A stretch of DNA of 64,000 nucleotides from Halicephalobus mephisto (Eukaryota > Nematoda > Chromadorea > Rhabditida > Panagrolaimidae), in the NCBI GenBank assembly GCA_009193035.1, contig SWDT01000154.1, forward strand, positions 124,001 through 188,000. Reading direction: 5' to 3'. Position 1 is the first letter of the stretch; each line of letters begins with the position of its first letter. Positions 44,022 to 56,189 of this stretch are shown here, in pieces. A model generated the notes under the pieces. The model was not told the DNA's origin. It ran no database searches and saw only the letters and a program-made list of their open reading frames with translations. The position numbers and the translations under genes were made by a program.

Positions 44022-44479
44022 GTAAGATTTCTACTTTTTAATTTTTTATTAGCATTTTTGATGGTTGGATTACTTCTTAAAATGTCAAGGAAGTAACTAA
44101 AAATTGATATAAAAGTAAAAAATAGACTGTACTTCACATCTCAGTTAAGTAAGCAAAAGTAACATGAAATAAAAAGACCAACTTCCATACGGTTCATTTC
44201 TTACTTTTATACTTTTTATATCTTGTTTTAGGAGTTGGATTAACTTCACACCTCAGTTGAGTAAGAAAAAGTGATATGAAGATGAGAAATGAACCGTATG
44301 GAAGTTGGTCCCCTGGTTGATGGGTTTTATTGGTTTTTGGTACTTGGATTAAGTGAGTGTTTCAGTTAAGTAAGACAAAGATTAATTTAAAACCCGGAAC
44401 CAACACAAGTCAGAGGAGATGAAGTGTCCCTGGGGAACAACTATCCTGGGGGAACATCCCCCGCTGGGGAACAACTGTC
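44022..44479 (+). repeat. fold-back element, copy 1 (inverted partner at 58040-58495)
   Basis: About 458 bp, nearly identical to 58040-58495 in reverse. Internally it has a 25-bp inverted repeat (core CCAACTTCCATACGGTTCAT and its complement) and three direct copies of CAGTTAAGTAAG(A/C)AAAAG-type sequence. One end is GC-rich with GGGGAACAAC repeats. No transposase frame. Confidence 0.85.
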
Positions 44480-44615
44480 TCAGAGCCGTGTTATGACATT
44501 CAAGTGTTTCCAGGAAAAATCCACGAAAAGGGGCGGAGACCACGAGTCCTTTAAAGTTGTTTTTCAATAATTATTTATTGTGGACTATTTAATATTTAAA
44601 TTCTTCCACTACCAC

Positions 44616-44637
44616 TTCAAACGTGGGCAATTAAACT
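44616..44637 (-). other. third SL1-like sequence
   Basis: Minus-strand GTTTAATTGCCCACGTTTGA agrees with the SL1 leader at 18 of 22 positions and shares the ATTGCCCA variant with the plus-strand arm at 5042. It has no Sm site or fold. Likely a fossil. Confidence 0.35.
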
Positions 44638-44989
44638 TTCAAAAATAAAAAATGCGAAAAATTAAAAACTTTGGATTTTCAAAGATAAAAGAATTTCGAT
44701 AATCAAAACTACTGTAAGATGACAATTCCTCAAGGATTACTGTATTTGTGGGGTCGTTTCTGAAATAACAATGTTACAAAAATAGAAAAATTATTTTTAG
44801 AAATATCTCAACACAAATATTCACATTTTTTCGAAATTTCCAAAGTTAAATTTAAAAAAATAAAACAAAATATTTTTAGAAATATCTCGACAAGTTTCCG
44901 GAACTTCCGAGGAACTCCTAAAATTACATTATTGCAAAAAAAATATTTTTAAAAATTATCTCGAAACGAATATTCATAACTTTTCAAAA

Positions 44990-45250
44990 ATTTCAAAAAA
45001 AAGTTTTAAAATGAATATCTATAACTTCTCCAAAAATTTAAAGATTAATATCTATAACTTTTTTAAAAAGTTTAAAAATGAACATCTATAAGTTTTCAAA
45101 AATTTAAAAATGAATATCTATGACTTTTTAAAAACTTTTAAAAATGAACATCTATAAGTTTTCACAAATTTAAAAATAAATATCTATAACTTTTCAAAAA
45201 TTTAAAAATAAATATCTATAACTTCTCCAAAAATTTAAAAATTGCACTAT
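44990..45250 (+). repeat. short tandem repeats with ATATCTATAACTT
   Basis: Seven or eight units of about 32-37 bp of the type AAAATGAATATCTATAACTT, degenerate, within AT-rich DNA. Confidence 0.7.
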
Positions 45251-45714
45251 TATAAAAATTTTATAAGATATTTTTAAAAATTATTTCGACACAGATATTC
45301 GAAATTCTCTTGAAATCCTGAATTTTCCAGATATTGATTTTAGAAAGTTTCAAAAACGACGAAAGTTTAAAATTCTTCAGAAACATTCATGAAATTCGAG
45401 TTTTTTCCGGAACATAAAAACTCAAAAACATAAGGACTTTTTTGAACTTTATTAACTTCTGAAAATTCTCAAAAATGAATGAACTTTGGAATTTTTTTAA
45501 AACATTTATAATAAAAAACATAACTTATGTTTTTAGAACTGCTGAAATATGTATGATATTTAGTCCAAAAACTATTATAATGAAAAATTGAAAAAATTTT
45601 TAATATTATCCCACAGAAAAAATTAAAAATTCAGAAAATTTTTAATATTATCTCAAAGTAAAAAACAAAAACAAAAATCAAATAAAATTTCAATACAATA
45701 AAATTGAGAAATTT
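45251..45714. other. AT-rich DNA without visible features
   Basis: No coding frame, repeat or RNA gene that I can support. Confidence 0.45.
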
Positions 45715-46110
45715 TTAGTTTAGTCTCATCGCGAAAAGTCAAAAATTCTTTCAATATGGTCTCACCACGAAGAAAACTAAAATATATTCTAATATGGTCC
45801 TACCACGAAAGATCAAGATTTCTTTCTAATATGGTTTCAGCACGAAAAGAATTTTAAAAAATTTCACTATGGTCCCATCGCGAAAATTAAGAAAGGGTTT
45901 TTTCAATATGGTTCTGCTACGAAGAAAAACCAAAATTTTTTTCAGTACGGTCTCACCACGAAGAATCAAAAGTTTTTGTGTAAAATTTCACCACGGAAAA
46001 TTGAAGAAATTTCAATATAGTCCTATCACGAAAGACCAAAAAGTTTTTTAATACGTCTTTCCACGAAAAAACCGAAGAAATTTTAATATAGTTTCATCGC
46101 GAAAAAAGTA
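45715..46110 (+). repeat. about 40-bp tandem repeat, roughly ten copies
   Basis: Degenerate units of the type CAATATGGTCTCACCACGAA followed by an A/T-rich stretch. Variants include GGTCCTACCACGAA, GGTCCCATCGCGAA and AGTTTCATCGCGAA. Confidence 0.8.
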
Positions 46111-46439
46111 GTTTTCTCAAAAGTAAATTATACTACATAGATATCGGTTTATTACGAAATCTTCCAAGTTCCGCCTTTCTTCAAAATACAGAGTATTAAT
46201 TTTCAAAAATATAATAAAAAATAAAAAAACATCGGTTTCTGAAAAAAGCGAAAAAGGTAGAAATTGGTTTTTTTAAATAAGTTGAAAATTTGTCCAAATT
46301 AGATTTGCAAATTTTATGAAATTTCTGAAAGAAGAAATTTTTGGAAGAAACACAATCCAGAAACCTCAGGAAGGAAATTAAAAAAGACGACCAAAGCTCA
46401 AAAATTTACAAAAAAAAGTTGCAAAATAATTTTCGAATA

Positions 46440-46830
46440 TTTTCAAAAAAAATTAAAAAATATTTGAAATAATATTACTAAAAAATCAAAAAAAAATTAT
46501 TTCAATCTTGAAAATTTTAGAAAATTTCAGAATTTTCTATTGGATTTTGTAAAATTTTAGAAATTTTTCGAAATTTTATGGAAATTTTAGAAATTTTATA
46601 AGATATCTGAAAATTTTAGAATTTTATATCAGATTTTGTAAAATTTTAAAATTTTTCGAAATTCTATAAAATTTTAGAAATTTTATAAAATATCTGAAAA
46701 TTTTAGAATTTTATATCAGATTTTGTAAAATTTTAGAAATTTCTATAAAATTCTATAAAATTTTAGAAATTTTATAAGATAATTGAAAATTTTAGAATCT
46801 TCTAGTAAATTGTAAAAATTCTCACGAGAT
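46440..46830 (+). repeat. low-complexity array of AAATTTTAGAAATTTTAT, period about 105 bp
   Basis: Repeated GAAATTTTAGAAATTTTATA and TCTGAAAATTTTAGAATTTT blocks, at least three rounds. Spacing is approximate. Confidence 0.6.
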
Positions 46831-47330
46831 ATTAAAAGTTTTAAAAATCTTCCATAAGATATCCGAAAACTCCAGAATCTTGTTGGAATTTCCAGTTTCG
46901 CTGAATCTGATACAAAATTTTAGAAAATTTCAAGTTTTCATAATTCAAAACTCCAGAATCCTGTACCGGATCCAATGGAATTTTGAAATTCTCACAATCC
47001 TCTAAAAAGATTTCAGAAGCTTTCATAAGACATTTTCTAGAATATTTTACTAGATTCTAAGAACTTCTATAAAATTCTCAAGAACGTCAAACATGTATGA
47101 AATTTTAGAATCATCCAGAAGCTTCGGCGGGAAATTTATAGATGGAACATTTCTCACTAAAATTTCGAACACCCATGAGATTCTGAGAATTCTGACAGAA
47201 TACTAAATTTTAAAACTTCTCACAAAGTTTTCAAATTTTTCAACACCTTCTATTCGATTCAGAGTGATCTTAAAACTTGTGACAGAATTTTTAATTTTTA
47301 AAAACATTATGAAAAGTTAATTTTTTAAAA
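46831..47330. other. AT-rich DNA without visible features
   Basis: Diverged continuation of the preceding array; no gene is seen. Confidence 0.4.
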
Positions 47331-47339
47331 CAAAGACTT

Positions 47340-47440
47340 TCCAAAAAACGACGTGACAACACTTCTGAAAAAAAAAGAAGTGGATGTCCACTTCCGTTTC
47401 TGAAAAGTGCCACTTTTTCGCCAAAACGAATGCCAATTCT
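47340..47440 (-). repeat. dispersed repeat, inverted relative to 48695-48830
   Basis: Contains the complement of TTGGCATTCGTTTTGGCGAA and GTGGACATCCACTTC; the counterpart at about 48712 reads TTGGCATTCGTTTTGGCGAA. The pair encloses two MITEs. Confidence 0.6.
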
Positions 47441-47875
47441 TGTCGAGAACATTGTTTTTCAACTTGAACACGCTCTGGGCCATATCTGGTACACAACTTC
47501 CGCATGGTGCGCATACGGCACATAATATTTCGTAACAGATTTATTTTTGCGATTTCGGATTTTCTTTGTTTTTGTAACTACCAAATATCTCTAGATTGAG
47601 CTAAATATTGACGGATTTGGACCACAGGAAAAAAATATATCATTTTAGATCCATGGCACACAACATCCAAAAATATAAATTCTCCGCAATGTGTTAAAGT
47701 TATTTTCCATTTTATTGTTTTTATTTGTGAAATAAATTCTTATTTTAAAAACACCCAATAATCATGTAGTGTGATTTAACAAAACACTTTGTTCAAAGTT
47801 CTTTTTTCGAATGAGTTATATATGAAATCGAAACTTTTAACAAACATTCAGAATCTACAGTCGAAGTTTAATATA

Positions 47876-47979
47876 CAGTAGAACTTGGGTATAAGATACC
47901 CCCCTTGGGATAGGGGCAAAGCGTATGTTATAAGAAGGGATATATTATAGAGGGGGTGTCTCATATCCAAGTTCTACTG
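47876..47979 (+). mobile_element. pogo/Tigger-like MITE, copy 2 (internally deleted, 104 bp)
   Basis: Ends CAGTAGAACTTGGGTATAAG and its complement (...CCAAGTTCTACTG), flanked by TA. The outer parts align with the 173-bp copies; the middle about 70 bp is missing. Confidence 0.8.
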
Positions 47980-48043
47980 TATTGAAAATTTTCGAAATTT
48001 CAAAACCATATATCAAAATTCTCCCAATTTTCAAAACTACATA

Positions 48044-48216
48044 CAGTAGAACTTGGATACAAAATACCCTTCTCGGACCAGGTAAAGTGTATGTTATAAG
48101 AAAGGATATACTATAGCAGGGATAAATTCGAAAGCAGATTAACCAAACTCACTCACACCGTATGCTATAACAAAATATACATTATAGCAAGGATATCTTA
48201 TATCCAAGTTTTACTG
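48044..48216 (+). mobile_element. pogo/Tigger-like MITE, copy 3 (173 bp)
   Basis: Ends CAGTAGAACTTGGATACAAA and ...TATCCAAGTTTTACTG, flanked by TA. Same length as copy 1 at 13454-13626 in inverse orientation; both contain internal GTTATAGC/GCTATAAC-type palindromic sequence. Confidence 0.8.
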
Positions 48217-49100
48217 TACTTCAATGTACATCCTACTCCGAAAATGTACTTTATAAGTATATTTAAACTTATTTAATAATTCAAATACGAAAATATCGAT
48301 GATAAATATTAGATCCAAGAAATAAAAAATACACCTAATCCAACAAAACCAAATTTAAATAAATTTAACTTGGCCTAAATTCAGCCTTAATTTTAACTAC
48401 GAAACGAAAAAATAATTAATAAAGTTAGTCAAAATGCAGAAAATGAATGATTCTAAAAGCTGCAAAATACTAAAAAAAAGTAGTTTTTTATTTTCCCAAT
48501 TTTCGATATATGAAATTCCACTTTTATCTGCTCATTTCGTCACAAAAGATCCTTCAATGAAAATTAAAAATAAATTTCAAATACGTATTTAGTAAATTCA
48601 ATTTTCAAAAAAAACTTTTTTTGTTAAATTGTACATAATTAATTTTTTTAAAAATAAAAATTTGTTTTACAAAAAAAATTAATTTTAAATTTCGAAAAAA
48701 TTCCCGCCAAAAATTGGCATTCGTTTTGGCGAAAAAATGCCATTTTTGAAAACGAAAATGGACATTTATTTTTTTCTGAAAAATGAACATTCTAAAAAAA
48801 CATTCCTATGACAGATTGACAGGACATCGTGTCATGAGAAAATTGAATGTTTAAACTTCGTCATTAAAAAAAAGTTTTTAAAGTTTAAAAATCCTAAAAA
48901 TTGAAATCGACACCAAATTCGTTAAGAAATCCCAGCTGCAAATGACATTTGGGAATTTGCAAAAAAAAAAGATTTGTTAGTTCCGTGGATAATGATGAAA
49001 AATATCCTTTATATAAGTATTTTTAAAATTTCAATTTTTTAAACAAAAAAATTTAAATTTATCTCAAATCAGAATTACCGTATGAAATTTCGAAGATGTT
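48217..49100. other. AT-rich DNA
   Basis: Contains the inverted partner of the 47.34-kb repeat (48695-48830). No gene is seen. Confidence 0.45.
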
Positions 49101-49149
49101 TTTAATTTTTGAAAGTTAAAAAATATTAGAAATTTTCATGGATTCTGAC

Positions 49150-49330
49150 GTAGTCCAGAGTCCTAATCGCCTGAGGGGAGGAAGTCTTCTTTCAGAGTAC
49201 GGTAAAACACGAATAACCCAAATCTGGGGATCAGTAGGATAACATAAAGGATAAACAGAATAAGATATGACAGAGCCTCGATATCCGTCACACGAATAAT
49301 GCGGGTTTGGTAACTTCCTTAAATATCGAA
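49150..49330 (-). other. isolated exon-like sequence encoding a membrane segment
   Basis: On the minus strand a frame reads VTDIEALSYLILFILYVI then LLIPRFGLFVFYRTLKED, ending at a TAG. It has no ATG and no adjoining exons that I can find. It could be the last exon of a decayed receptor gene or chance. Confidence 0.2.
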
Positions 49331-50103
49331 AGCTCAAATCTCACTTGATTCACCCTCAGGGATAAATGAACTTTTAAAGTCTTTGAGGGATCTCGCGTCG
49401 GATCCGGATTAGTGTGCCGCGAAAAATATACAGTAAGACTTGGAGTCTACGTGTGGACAAAACTGCTGTCGAAAAAAATCATAAAAATTAAAAAATGAAC
49501 TTTGAATTTTTCACCTGTTCAAAAACGAATAAATTAAAACAGGTGGATACGGTAGAGTTGGTTAATCATGATTGTAAAAATCGTCTTAATAAGGAAATTA
49601 TAATAAAAAATTCAAATTGGATTTAGATACCAGGTGAAAGTGGTTTAAATTAGAAAGTCTATCTCAGACATGGACGGAAAATGATGTGTACCAGAGATGC
49701 ATGAGAAATGCGTGATTTTTCCGAGAAAAAAAGTCATATATTTGGGATATAAAATTACTCATCGTTCGAAAGGATTGATTTTTCGATTTATTTCTAATTT
49801 TTGTTTCTTTCAAATTTGCGTAATTAAATCTTTTTAAATTACAAAAAATACAGTATCAAATACAAAAAAACACAATTGGTAGGACTTTGTAAAAATTAAG
49901 TTTCTCTGGATCGATGACGTTATTGCCTTTCCTGATCATTTATCTATGACTTCCACCTGGGACCAAACGAAAAGTAACCAAAATAAAAACTTTTCAAAGT
50001 AGAAAATACAAACTATAGATGGACTTACGTATTTTCGTTCGAGATCGAGTGAAAAGTCTTCGAAATATACACTTTAAGTCTTGAATAGAGAAAATATGAC
50101 TGT
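49331..50103. other. intergenic DNA
   Basis: No supported feature. Confidence 0.45.
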
Positions 50104-50440
50104 TGAGATTTGTGGATCCGAGATAACACGATGACTAACATGGCCTTAGAGTGTATTTATCGATAATAACTAACGGACCACAGTAAGACATAAAAGGAAC
50201 CAAAAACCCTCATATCAACGTCATATTTATCTTCTTATACTCCTACTGTATTGTCTAAGGTTGACTTTGTAGTAAGGATGAGCATTACCTCTCTAACCTA
50301 CATCCACTACAAGTTCAGCACTCAACGTTAATTATTCATAAAAATATTAATACTGTATTGTCTAGAATTGACTTTGTACTAAGGATGAGCACTACCTCTC
50401 TACCTACGTCCACTACAAGTTCAGTACTTGAAAATAATAA
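50104..50440 (+). repeat. about 240-bp dispersed repeat plus a 90-bp partial second copy
   Basis: 50104-50347 matches 59553-59790 in direct orientation with few differences (for example GACTAACATGGCCTTAGAGT and AACGGACCACAGTAAGACAT in both). A truncated copy of its 3' part (TACTGTATTGTCTAGAATTG onward) follows at about 50351-50440. Confidence 0.8.
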
Positions 50441-52384
50441 TTAATAATCATAAAAACTAGTAATAATGATTATAACTGAAATATGAATCTAGTGTCGTTC
50501 GCGATGAGACCAAAGTTAGCCATAGAATAGTTTTTTGTTTTTATTTTCCAAGGACATACCTTAAATACTGAGCCTAAGGCGGAGGATTCTTGATTTATTT
50601 TTCCATCGAAAACAGAGTTATTTGTCCACTAAAGGATCAAACAACTAATATATATTCATAAACATAAATAGTAATTAAAAAACTTCCTTCCGGGAGTTTC
50701 CATCGTTATTCAACAATTTATTTTTTATCAAAACATGTTTTTTGTTATAATTATCATTTGTTTAATTTCTAAAAAAATAATATATAAAAAAACACGTGAA
50801 TAACAGTCAAACAAGCACTTGGAAGAAGATTCGGACAACGGAAACTTAATAGATATCCATCTTCATAAAAGTACTTATTAGTTAATTAATCCTTTAAGAT
50901 GGTTGGTTACTGTATTGGAAAGGACATCTACTGTATGAAAAACTACAAGATTATTTAATGAAGAACAACTTCAGTACGGAACAAAGATGTTCAGCAAAGT
51001 CCAACTCGGAAATCCTAACATGTATGAAAAAACGTCTCTGTCCCAAGCATCTATCTTCCAATTTTACAATTTTAATTTAAGAATCAAAAAAATTATTTTA
51101 AACAATTTCACATCTATTTTATAGTACTTTATAAACCATTTTAAGTAAATTTTTATTTTTTATAAATTCTTGACATAAAATTTCAAATATCTTTAAAATT
51201 CAAAATTAGTCTTCAGAATCCTGGATTCTGAAAGTTGATTTTTTATTCCGATTTTAGATTCAGAATCTGTGTTTTATTACTGTTATAAGTACTTTTTGTA
51301 AATTTTTAACTTTGAAATTAAAATATAAATGTTTGAAACAAAAAAGTTGCACAACTTGGGATTTTCAAAATCAAGAATTGATCCCGTCTTCAGATTCAGA
51401 ATCCACAGATCTGATTACCGTATTATAAGTACTTTTTGTTCAGTTCTAACTCCAGAATCGAGATTTACAAATTTGAAACAAAAGTAACAGTCAAAAAACA
51501 AAATTTCCAAAATATTAAAAAACTAAAATTACAAAATTTCATCGAAAATTTGATTATAAATATCTTCAAAGTTTATTTCGAACAAAGTTTTTATTTCACA
51601 CATTATCGTACTTTTGCAAAAATCGATTTTAAAGAAAATCCCGAACGAAAAAGTGCATGTAGTCTTAAATGTACTTTTCCAAAAATTCAATTTACAAATG
51701 TTCATCAATAATAGGATGTTTCTGAGAACGAAATTTCAAGGAATTTTTATTTTGACGAAATTTTAATTTTCGGAAAATTATTAGTTTTCGTTCCAAAGTT
51801 AATTAACATTTTGTAACAAATTTGTCCCTAAAAGAAGACGTTTGTTTTTCCTCCAAAATTTCGTCAGAATCCTCTTCGAGTGATAATCCGAAATTAAAAA
51901 TATTCGTTAAGCTCTTCAAGGGAGTGCTGATTAAGAATCAAGTCACGCAATCGACCGGACTCTTCAGGAACAAGAATCCGGAAAAACGGAAAATTGGGTT
52001 TTACTTTTTTAGAAACTCCACTTCCAAGACAATAGGAAGACCTGTGACGATGGAGACGTTTCATATTCCAAATTTGGAATGAGTCAGAAGACCTCAAAGA
52101 CCAATGACGAAAGAATTTTTAAAAAGTCATTGAAATTTGGGAGGAATATTATTATTATTATTATGAGTTTAATATTCTTAACGAAAAAATTATTTTGTTA
52201 AATATTCTAGAATTTTAAAGAAAACCAAGTTTAATAACGTAGGAATCGAATTTGCACCAAAGTGAAAATAAATATTAATGTGAAAATTCCAATTATACTA
52301 AAGAAAAAAGATTTCCAAATTTGGAAGATTTTCATCCTGAGACCAAAAAGTCAAAAATAAATAATTGGGCATTTGAAAAAAGTA
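50441..52384. other. AT-rich DNA, unsupported ORFs
   Basis: ORFs of 86-91 codons at 51436-51711 and 51822-52082 have no clear start, splice partners or motif. I do not annotate them. Confidence 0.4.
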
Positions 52385-52730
52385 AATTCCAATTTTCCAA
52401 AGAAGAAAGACAGTTTTCAACAGTAGGAAATTTTCTTTTTAGGACAAAAAAAATAAAAATTTAACATATAAAAAAGTAAATTCCAATTTTCCAAAGGAGG
52501 AAGACAGTTTTCAACAGTAGGAAATTTTCTTGTTAAGACAAAAAAATAAAAATTTAACATATAAAAAAGTAAATTTTAGTTTTTCAAAGGAGGAAGACAG
52601 TTTTCAACAGTAGGAAATTTTCTTTTTAGGACAAAAAAATAAAAATTTAACATATAAAAAAGTAAATTTTAGTTTTTCAAAGGAGGAAGACAGTTTTCAA
52701 CAGTAGGAAATTTTCTTGTTAAAACCGAAA
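52385..52730 (+). repeat. about 92-bp tandem repeat, nearly 4 copies
   Basis: Units contain GACAGTTTTCAACAGTAGGA and TAAAAATTTAACATATAAAA. Copies are very similar, so amplification is recent. Confidence 0.85.
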
Positions 52731-53039
52731 AAATTTATAAATTAGTATATGAAAAACATGGATTTCAATTCTTTAAAAAATAATTTTAAATAATGATTAA
52801 TTTTCGTGATAAGATTAAAAGATTAAAAAATTGGTACAAATTAAAATTTAATTTCAATTTTTTTAAAAAAATGGTTCTAAATAAAAAGTAATTTTTTTGA
52901 AACTGAAAAAAAACAAAAACATTTAAATTACACAAGAAAGTTGAATTTTGATTTTTTTTTTAAATTTAAAAAAATTTTCGTCTTAAAACTAAAAAATTAA
53001 AAAATTAATGATATGACGAAATTGAGCTTTAATTATTGT
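52731..53039. other. AT-rich DNA
   Basis: No supported feature. Confidence 0.4.
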
Positions 53040-53860
53040 TTAAAATTATTTATTTTCTTTAAGAATTAATTTTTGTTTTGGGATCAGCGGATCAGATAAA
53101 TTAAAAAATAACTGAACAAGGAAATTGAATTTTAATTCTTAAAGAAAATAAATAACTTTAAATACCGATTAATTTTTGATTTGGGATCAGAAAAATTAAA
53201 AGATGACCGTATGACGACATTGAACTTTAATTTCTTAAAGGAAAAAGGGAATTCTAAATAATCAGTAATTTTCGTTTCGGGATCAGCGGATCAGATAAAT
53301 TAAAAGATGACTGAATAAGGAAATACATAGTTTTTAATAATGAGTAATTTTCGTTTTGGGATCAGAAAAGTTAAAAGATGACCAAACTAGGAAATACATG
53401 ATTTTCGACACCGATTAATTTTTGTTTTGGAATCAGAAGAATTAAAAAAATGACGAAACAAGGAAATACATGATTTTCGACACCGATTAATTTTTGTTTT
53501 GGAATCAGAAAAGTTAAAAGATGACTGAATAAGGAAATATATAGTTTTCAACACCGATTAATTTTCGTTTCGGGATCAGAAGAATTAAAAAAATGACGAA
53601 ACAAGGAAATACATGATTTTTAACACCGATTAATTTTCGTTTTGGGATCAGAAGAATTAAAAGATGACTGAATAAGGAAATACATGATTTTCAACACCGA
53701 TTAATTTTTGTTTTGGAATCAGAAGAATTAAAAAATGACCAAACAAGGAAATGCATAATTTTAATTTCTTAAAGAAAATAAATAACTTTAAACACCAATT
53801 AATTTTTGTTTTGGAATCAAAGAATAAAAAAATAAAAAATATTATCATGTGGAAACCGAA
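53040..53860 (+). repeat. about 72-bp tandem repeat, roughly ten copies
   Basis: Units of the type TTAATTTTTGTTTTGGGATC, AGAAGAATTAAAAGATGAC, GGAAATACATGATTTTCAAC. Middle copies are most alike; the outer ones are degenerate. Confidence 0.85.
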
Positions 53861-54431
53861 CTTTGATATTTCAAAAAATAATTTTCTCGTTGGGACCAGA
53901 AGACCAGAAATGACAATGATTAAATGAGAAAACCGAATTTCGATTTTTCAAAAAAGATGTTTTTTAAGAAAAACAGCTCTCGCGTTTGAGTAAAAAAATA
54001 AAACTTAATTTTAGTTTTAGTTTTAAAAGTACATTTAATCCAAGTGGTCTTTTGAAATAAAATATACAATTTTAAAATTCTCGAAATGTGTATTCAGAAT
54101 CTGTTCGTTTCTGCCGAGGATTTTTCTGAAGTAAGATAATCGATGAAAATTATGAAATTGAATTTTTACGCATTTTCTGTTTTTTTTTTGACATCAACTG
54201 GATAATCTTAATCTGTTTGGAATTTACACCTAAGTACAAAAATTACTCAATTTTTTATATTTGATGCAGAAAACAAATATATCAAAAAAAACAAACGTCA
54301 AAAAGGATCTCTACTTTTCTTTAAAATTGGGAGTTTTATACTTTTTTCTAATTTGTATGCTTCAGAAGAACGTTCAGTAAACAACAGATTCTGAATATAC
54401 ATTTGAAGAATTTTAAAACGGTATACATATT
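53861..54431. other. AT-rich DNA
   Basis: No supported feature. Confidence 0.4.
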
Positions 54432-54972
54432 TGTTGGAACCAGTTAGTCCCTATAGATTACGGTATCTCAGTCCGCGTTATTCCATTCTATCGTCCTCGG
54501 TAGTACAGTAATAGTTCACGAAACTTCAAAGTTGCGAGACTCGAGCTCGATTCCCGATCGAGAACACCACGACCTGCCTAACCCTAGGACGCCAAAATCC
54601 GAGGAAGAGGTCTCATGGAACACGTCAAGGACTCGGAAAAATCCAGATGACAGATCACTGCAGCAATCCGGTCGCCAGAAAGGAAGTCGCATCGAGACGA
54701 TGTCAAGCAATCCGAAAGCAAATAAGCTAGTTATTTTGTCTAATGGTCTTGTCTTTGTATTGTACTGTATAGTATAACGGACCTTGTAAAAATGAGACAA
54801 ACACTGAAAAAAAGAAGTTACTTCATTCTATGTTCTCAAAAAAGAAAATAAAAGTCCCAAAGCTACCTAAGATACCAGAGCCATTCCTAATTATTTGTCT
54901 ATCCTGTGTGTTGCTAATTTACAAAGTATATTATTGTTTTACTCTAACTGTGGTCCCTACCCGGACCCAACA
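54432..54972 (+). mobile_element. candidate solo LTR (541 bp)
   Basis: Starts TGTTGGAACCAGTTAGTCCC and ends ACCCGGACCCAACA, so the termini are short inverted repeats (TGTTGG/CCAACA) of the TG...CA type. The flanking 5 bp are ATATT and ATATA, a 4-of-5 match. The first half is a GC-rich island (54480-54720), and AATAAA occurs at about 54848. ORFs inside (54532-54777 and its antisense) are most simply LTR sequence. No internal retroelement sequence adjoins. Confidence 0.5.
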
Positions 54973-55439
54973 ATATAGTTCGAAGACCACTGAGTAAATG
55001 TACGTCTTCAATTTGAAAATTCTTTAAATTTGTAACAAAGGAATCAAATTAATGAAACTTTGTCATTACTAATAAATCAACAAATTTATTTTTATCGCGA
55101 AAAAAACTCAGTTTCTAAAAAAATTAATTTTAAAAAACTAAAAACTTTCCAAAACACCTGGAATCAAAAAGCAAAAATTTTCTCATTTCATTTTTTAATT
55201 TAAAAATAGATTTTACAGGACCTATAAACTTTGCACATAAAAATATTTATTTTACTCAAAAGTACTTTTTATTGAAAAATAAAGCTTGATTCCTGGTGAA
55301 AAAACATCTTAATTTTCAAATAAAATAAAATAAATAAACCATATATTCGAGCAAATGCTATTTCAGTAAAATTTTATTTTCTACAAATATCGGCAATTAG
55401 GAAAAAAGATTGATAGCAACACAAGAAATTAATACATGA
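54973..55439. other. AT-rich DNA
   Basis: No supported feature. Confidence 0.4.
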
Positions 55440-55915
55440 TATATAGTGTGTAGATAGATTAAAACGACTCTAATTTATCAGATATATTATATTCAATGTG
55501 TCAGTATATTAAGTTGATATTGATATATTAAGTATAATATATCTGGTACATTAAAACGGTTTTGATGTGTCAGATATATTAAACTGATATCAATGTATTA
55601 TATTCAATGTATCAGTAGGTTAAAAAAGCTCTAATTTATTAGATAAATTATATTCAATGTATTAGTATATTAGATTGATATCGATATATTAAATATAATG
55701 TATCAGTAGATTAAAAAAGTTCTAATTTATCAGATATATTATATTCAATATATCGATATCAACCTAATGTGCCAATATATTAAATATAATGTAACAGTAG
55801 ATTAAAAAGGCTCTAATTTATCAGATAAATTATATTCAATATATCGACACATTAGGTTGATATCGATATATTAAATATAATGTATCTGACACACAAGTTT
55901 TTTAATATACTTTTT
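55440..55915. repeat. degenerate satellite related to the 20.3-kb array
   Basis: Repeated TTATCAGATATATTATATTC and TTGATATCGATATATTAAAT blocks; same vocabulary as 20265-20745 on the other strand. Confidence 0.7.
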
Positions 55916-56189
55916 CTTGTGTGTAGGATCAGAGTTTCTTTGTTTTTTAATTAAATAATAGCTATAATAGGGATTTTGGAAAGTGATTGGAAGATTTATT
56001 TTCAAAATTAATCAGTATCCAAGGTTCTCGTTAAAGTCGTTCTTTGCGTATTATTTGACAGCTTTAATGAATAGTTTGATGTCCGAAATATTGCCTGAGG
56101 ATACTTTACCCAACCATCTATTTGCTTTATTAAAGCTATTTGTTGAATAATATTTTGACAGCTTCAGCGACAACCTTGGATGATGTCCA
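55916..56189. other. spacer
   Basis: No supported feature; a diverged TAGTGATT-type motif may occur at its end. Confidence 0.35.

Noticed and set aside
47317..47523. 68-codon minus ORF with basic N-terminus
   Set aside because: Overlaps the dispersed inverted repeat of 47.34 kb and shows no domain.
51436..52082. Two ORFs of 86-91 codons as exons of one gene
   Set aside because: No initiator, no paired splice sites that join them, no family resemblance.
52385..53860. Possible CRISPR-like arrays
   Set aside because: The units are contiguous tandem repeats without unique spacers, in a eukaryotic genome.
54532..54777. 81-codon ORF in a GC-rich island as a gene
   Set aside because: Better explained as part of an LTR-like block with TG...CA ends; both strands are open and no motif is seen.
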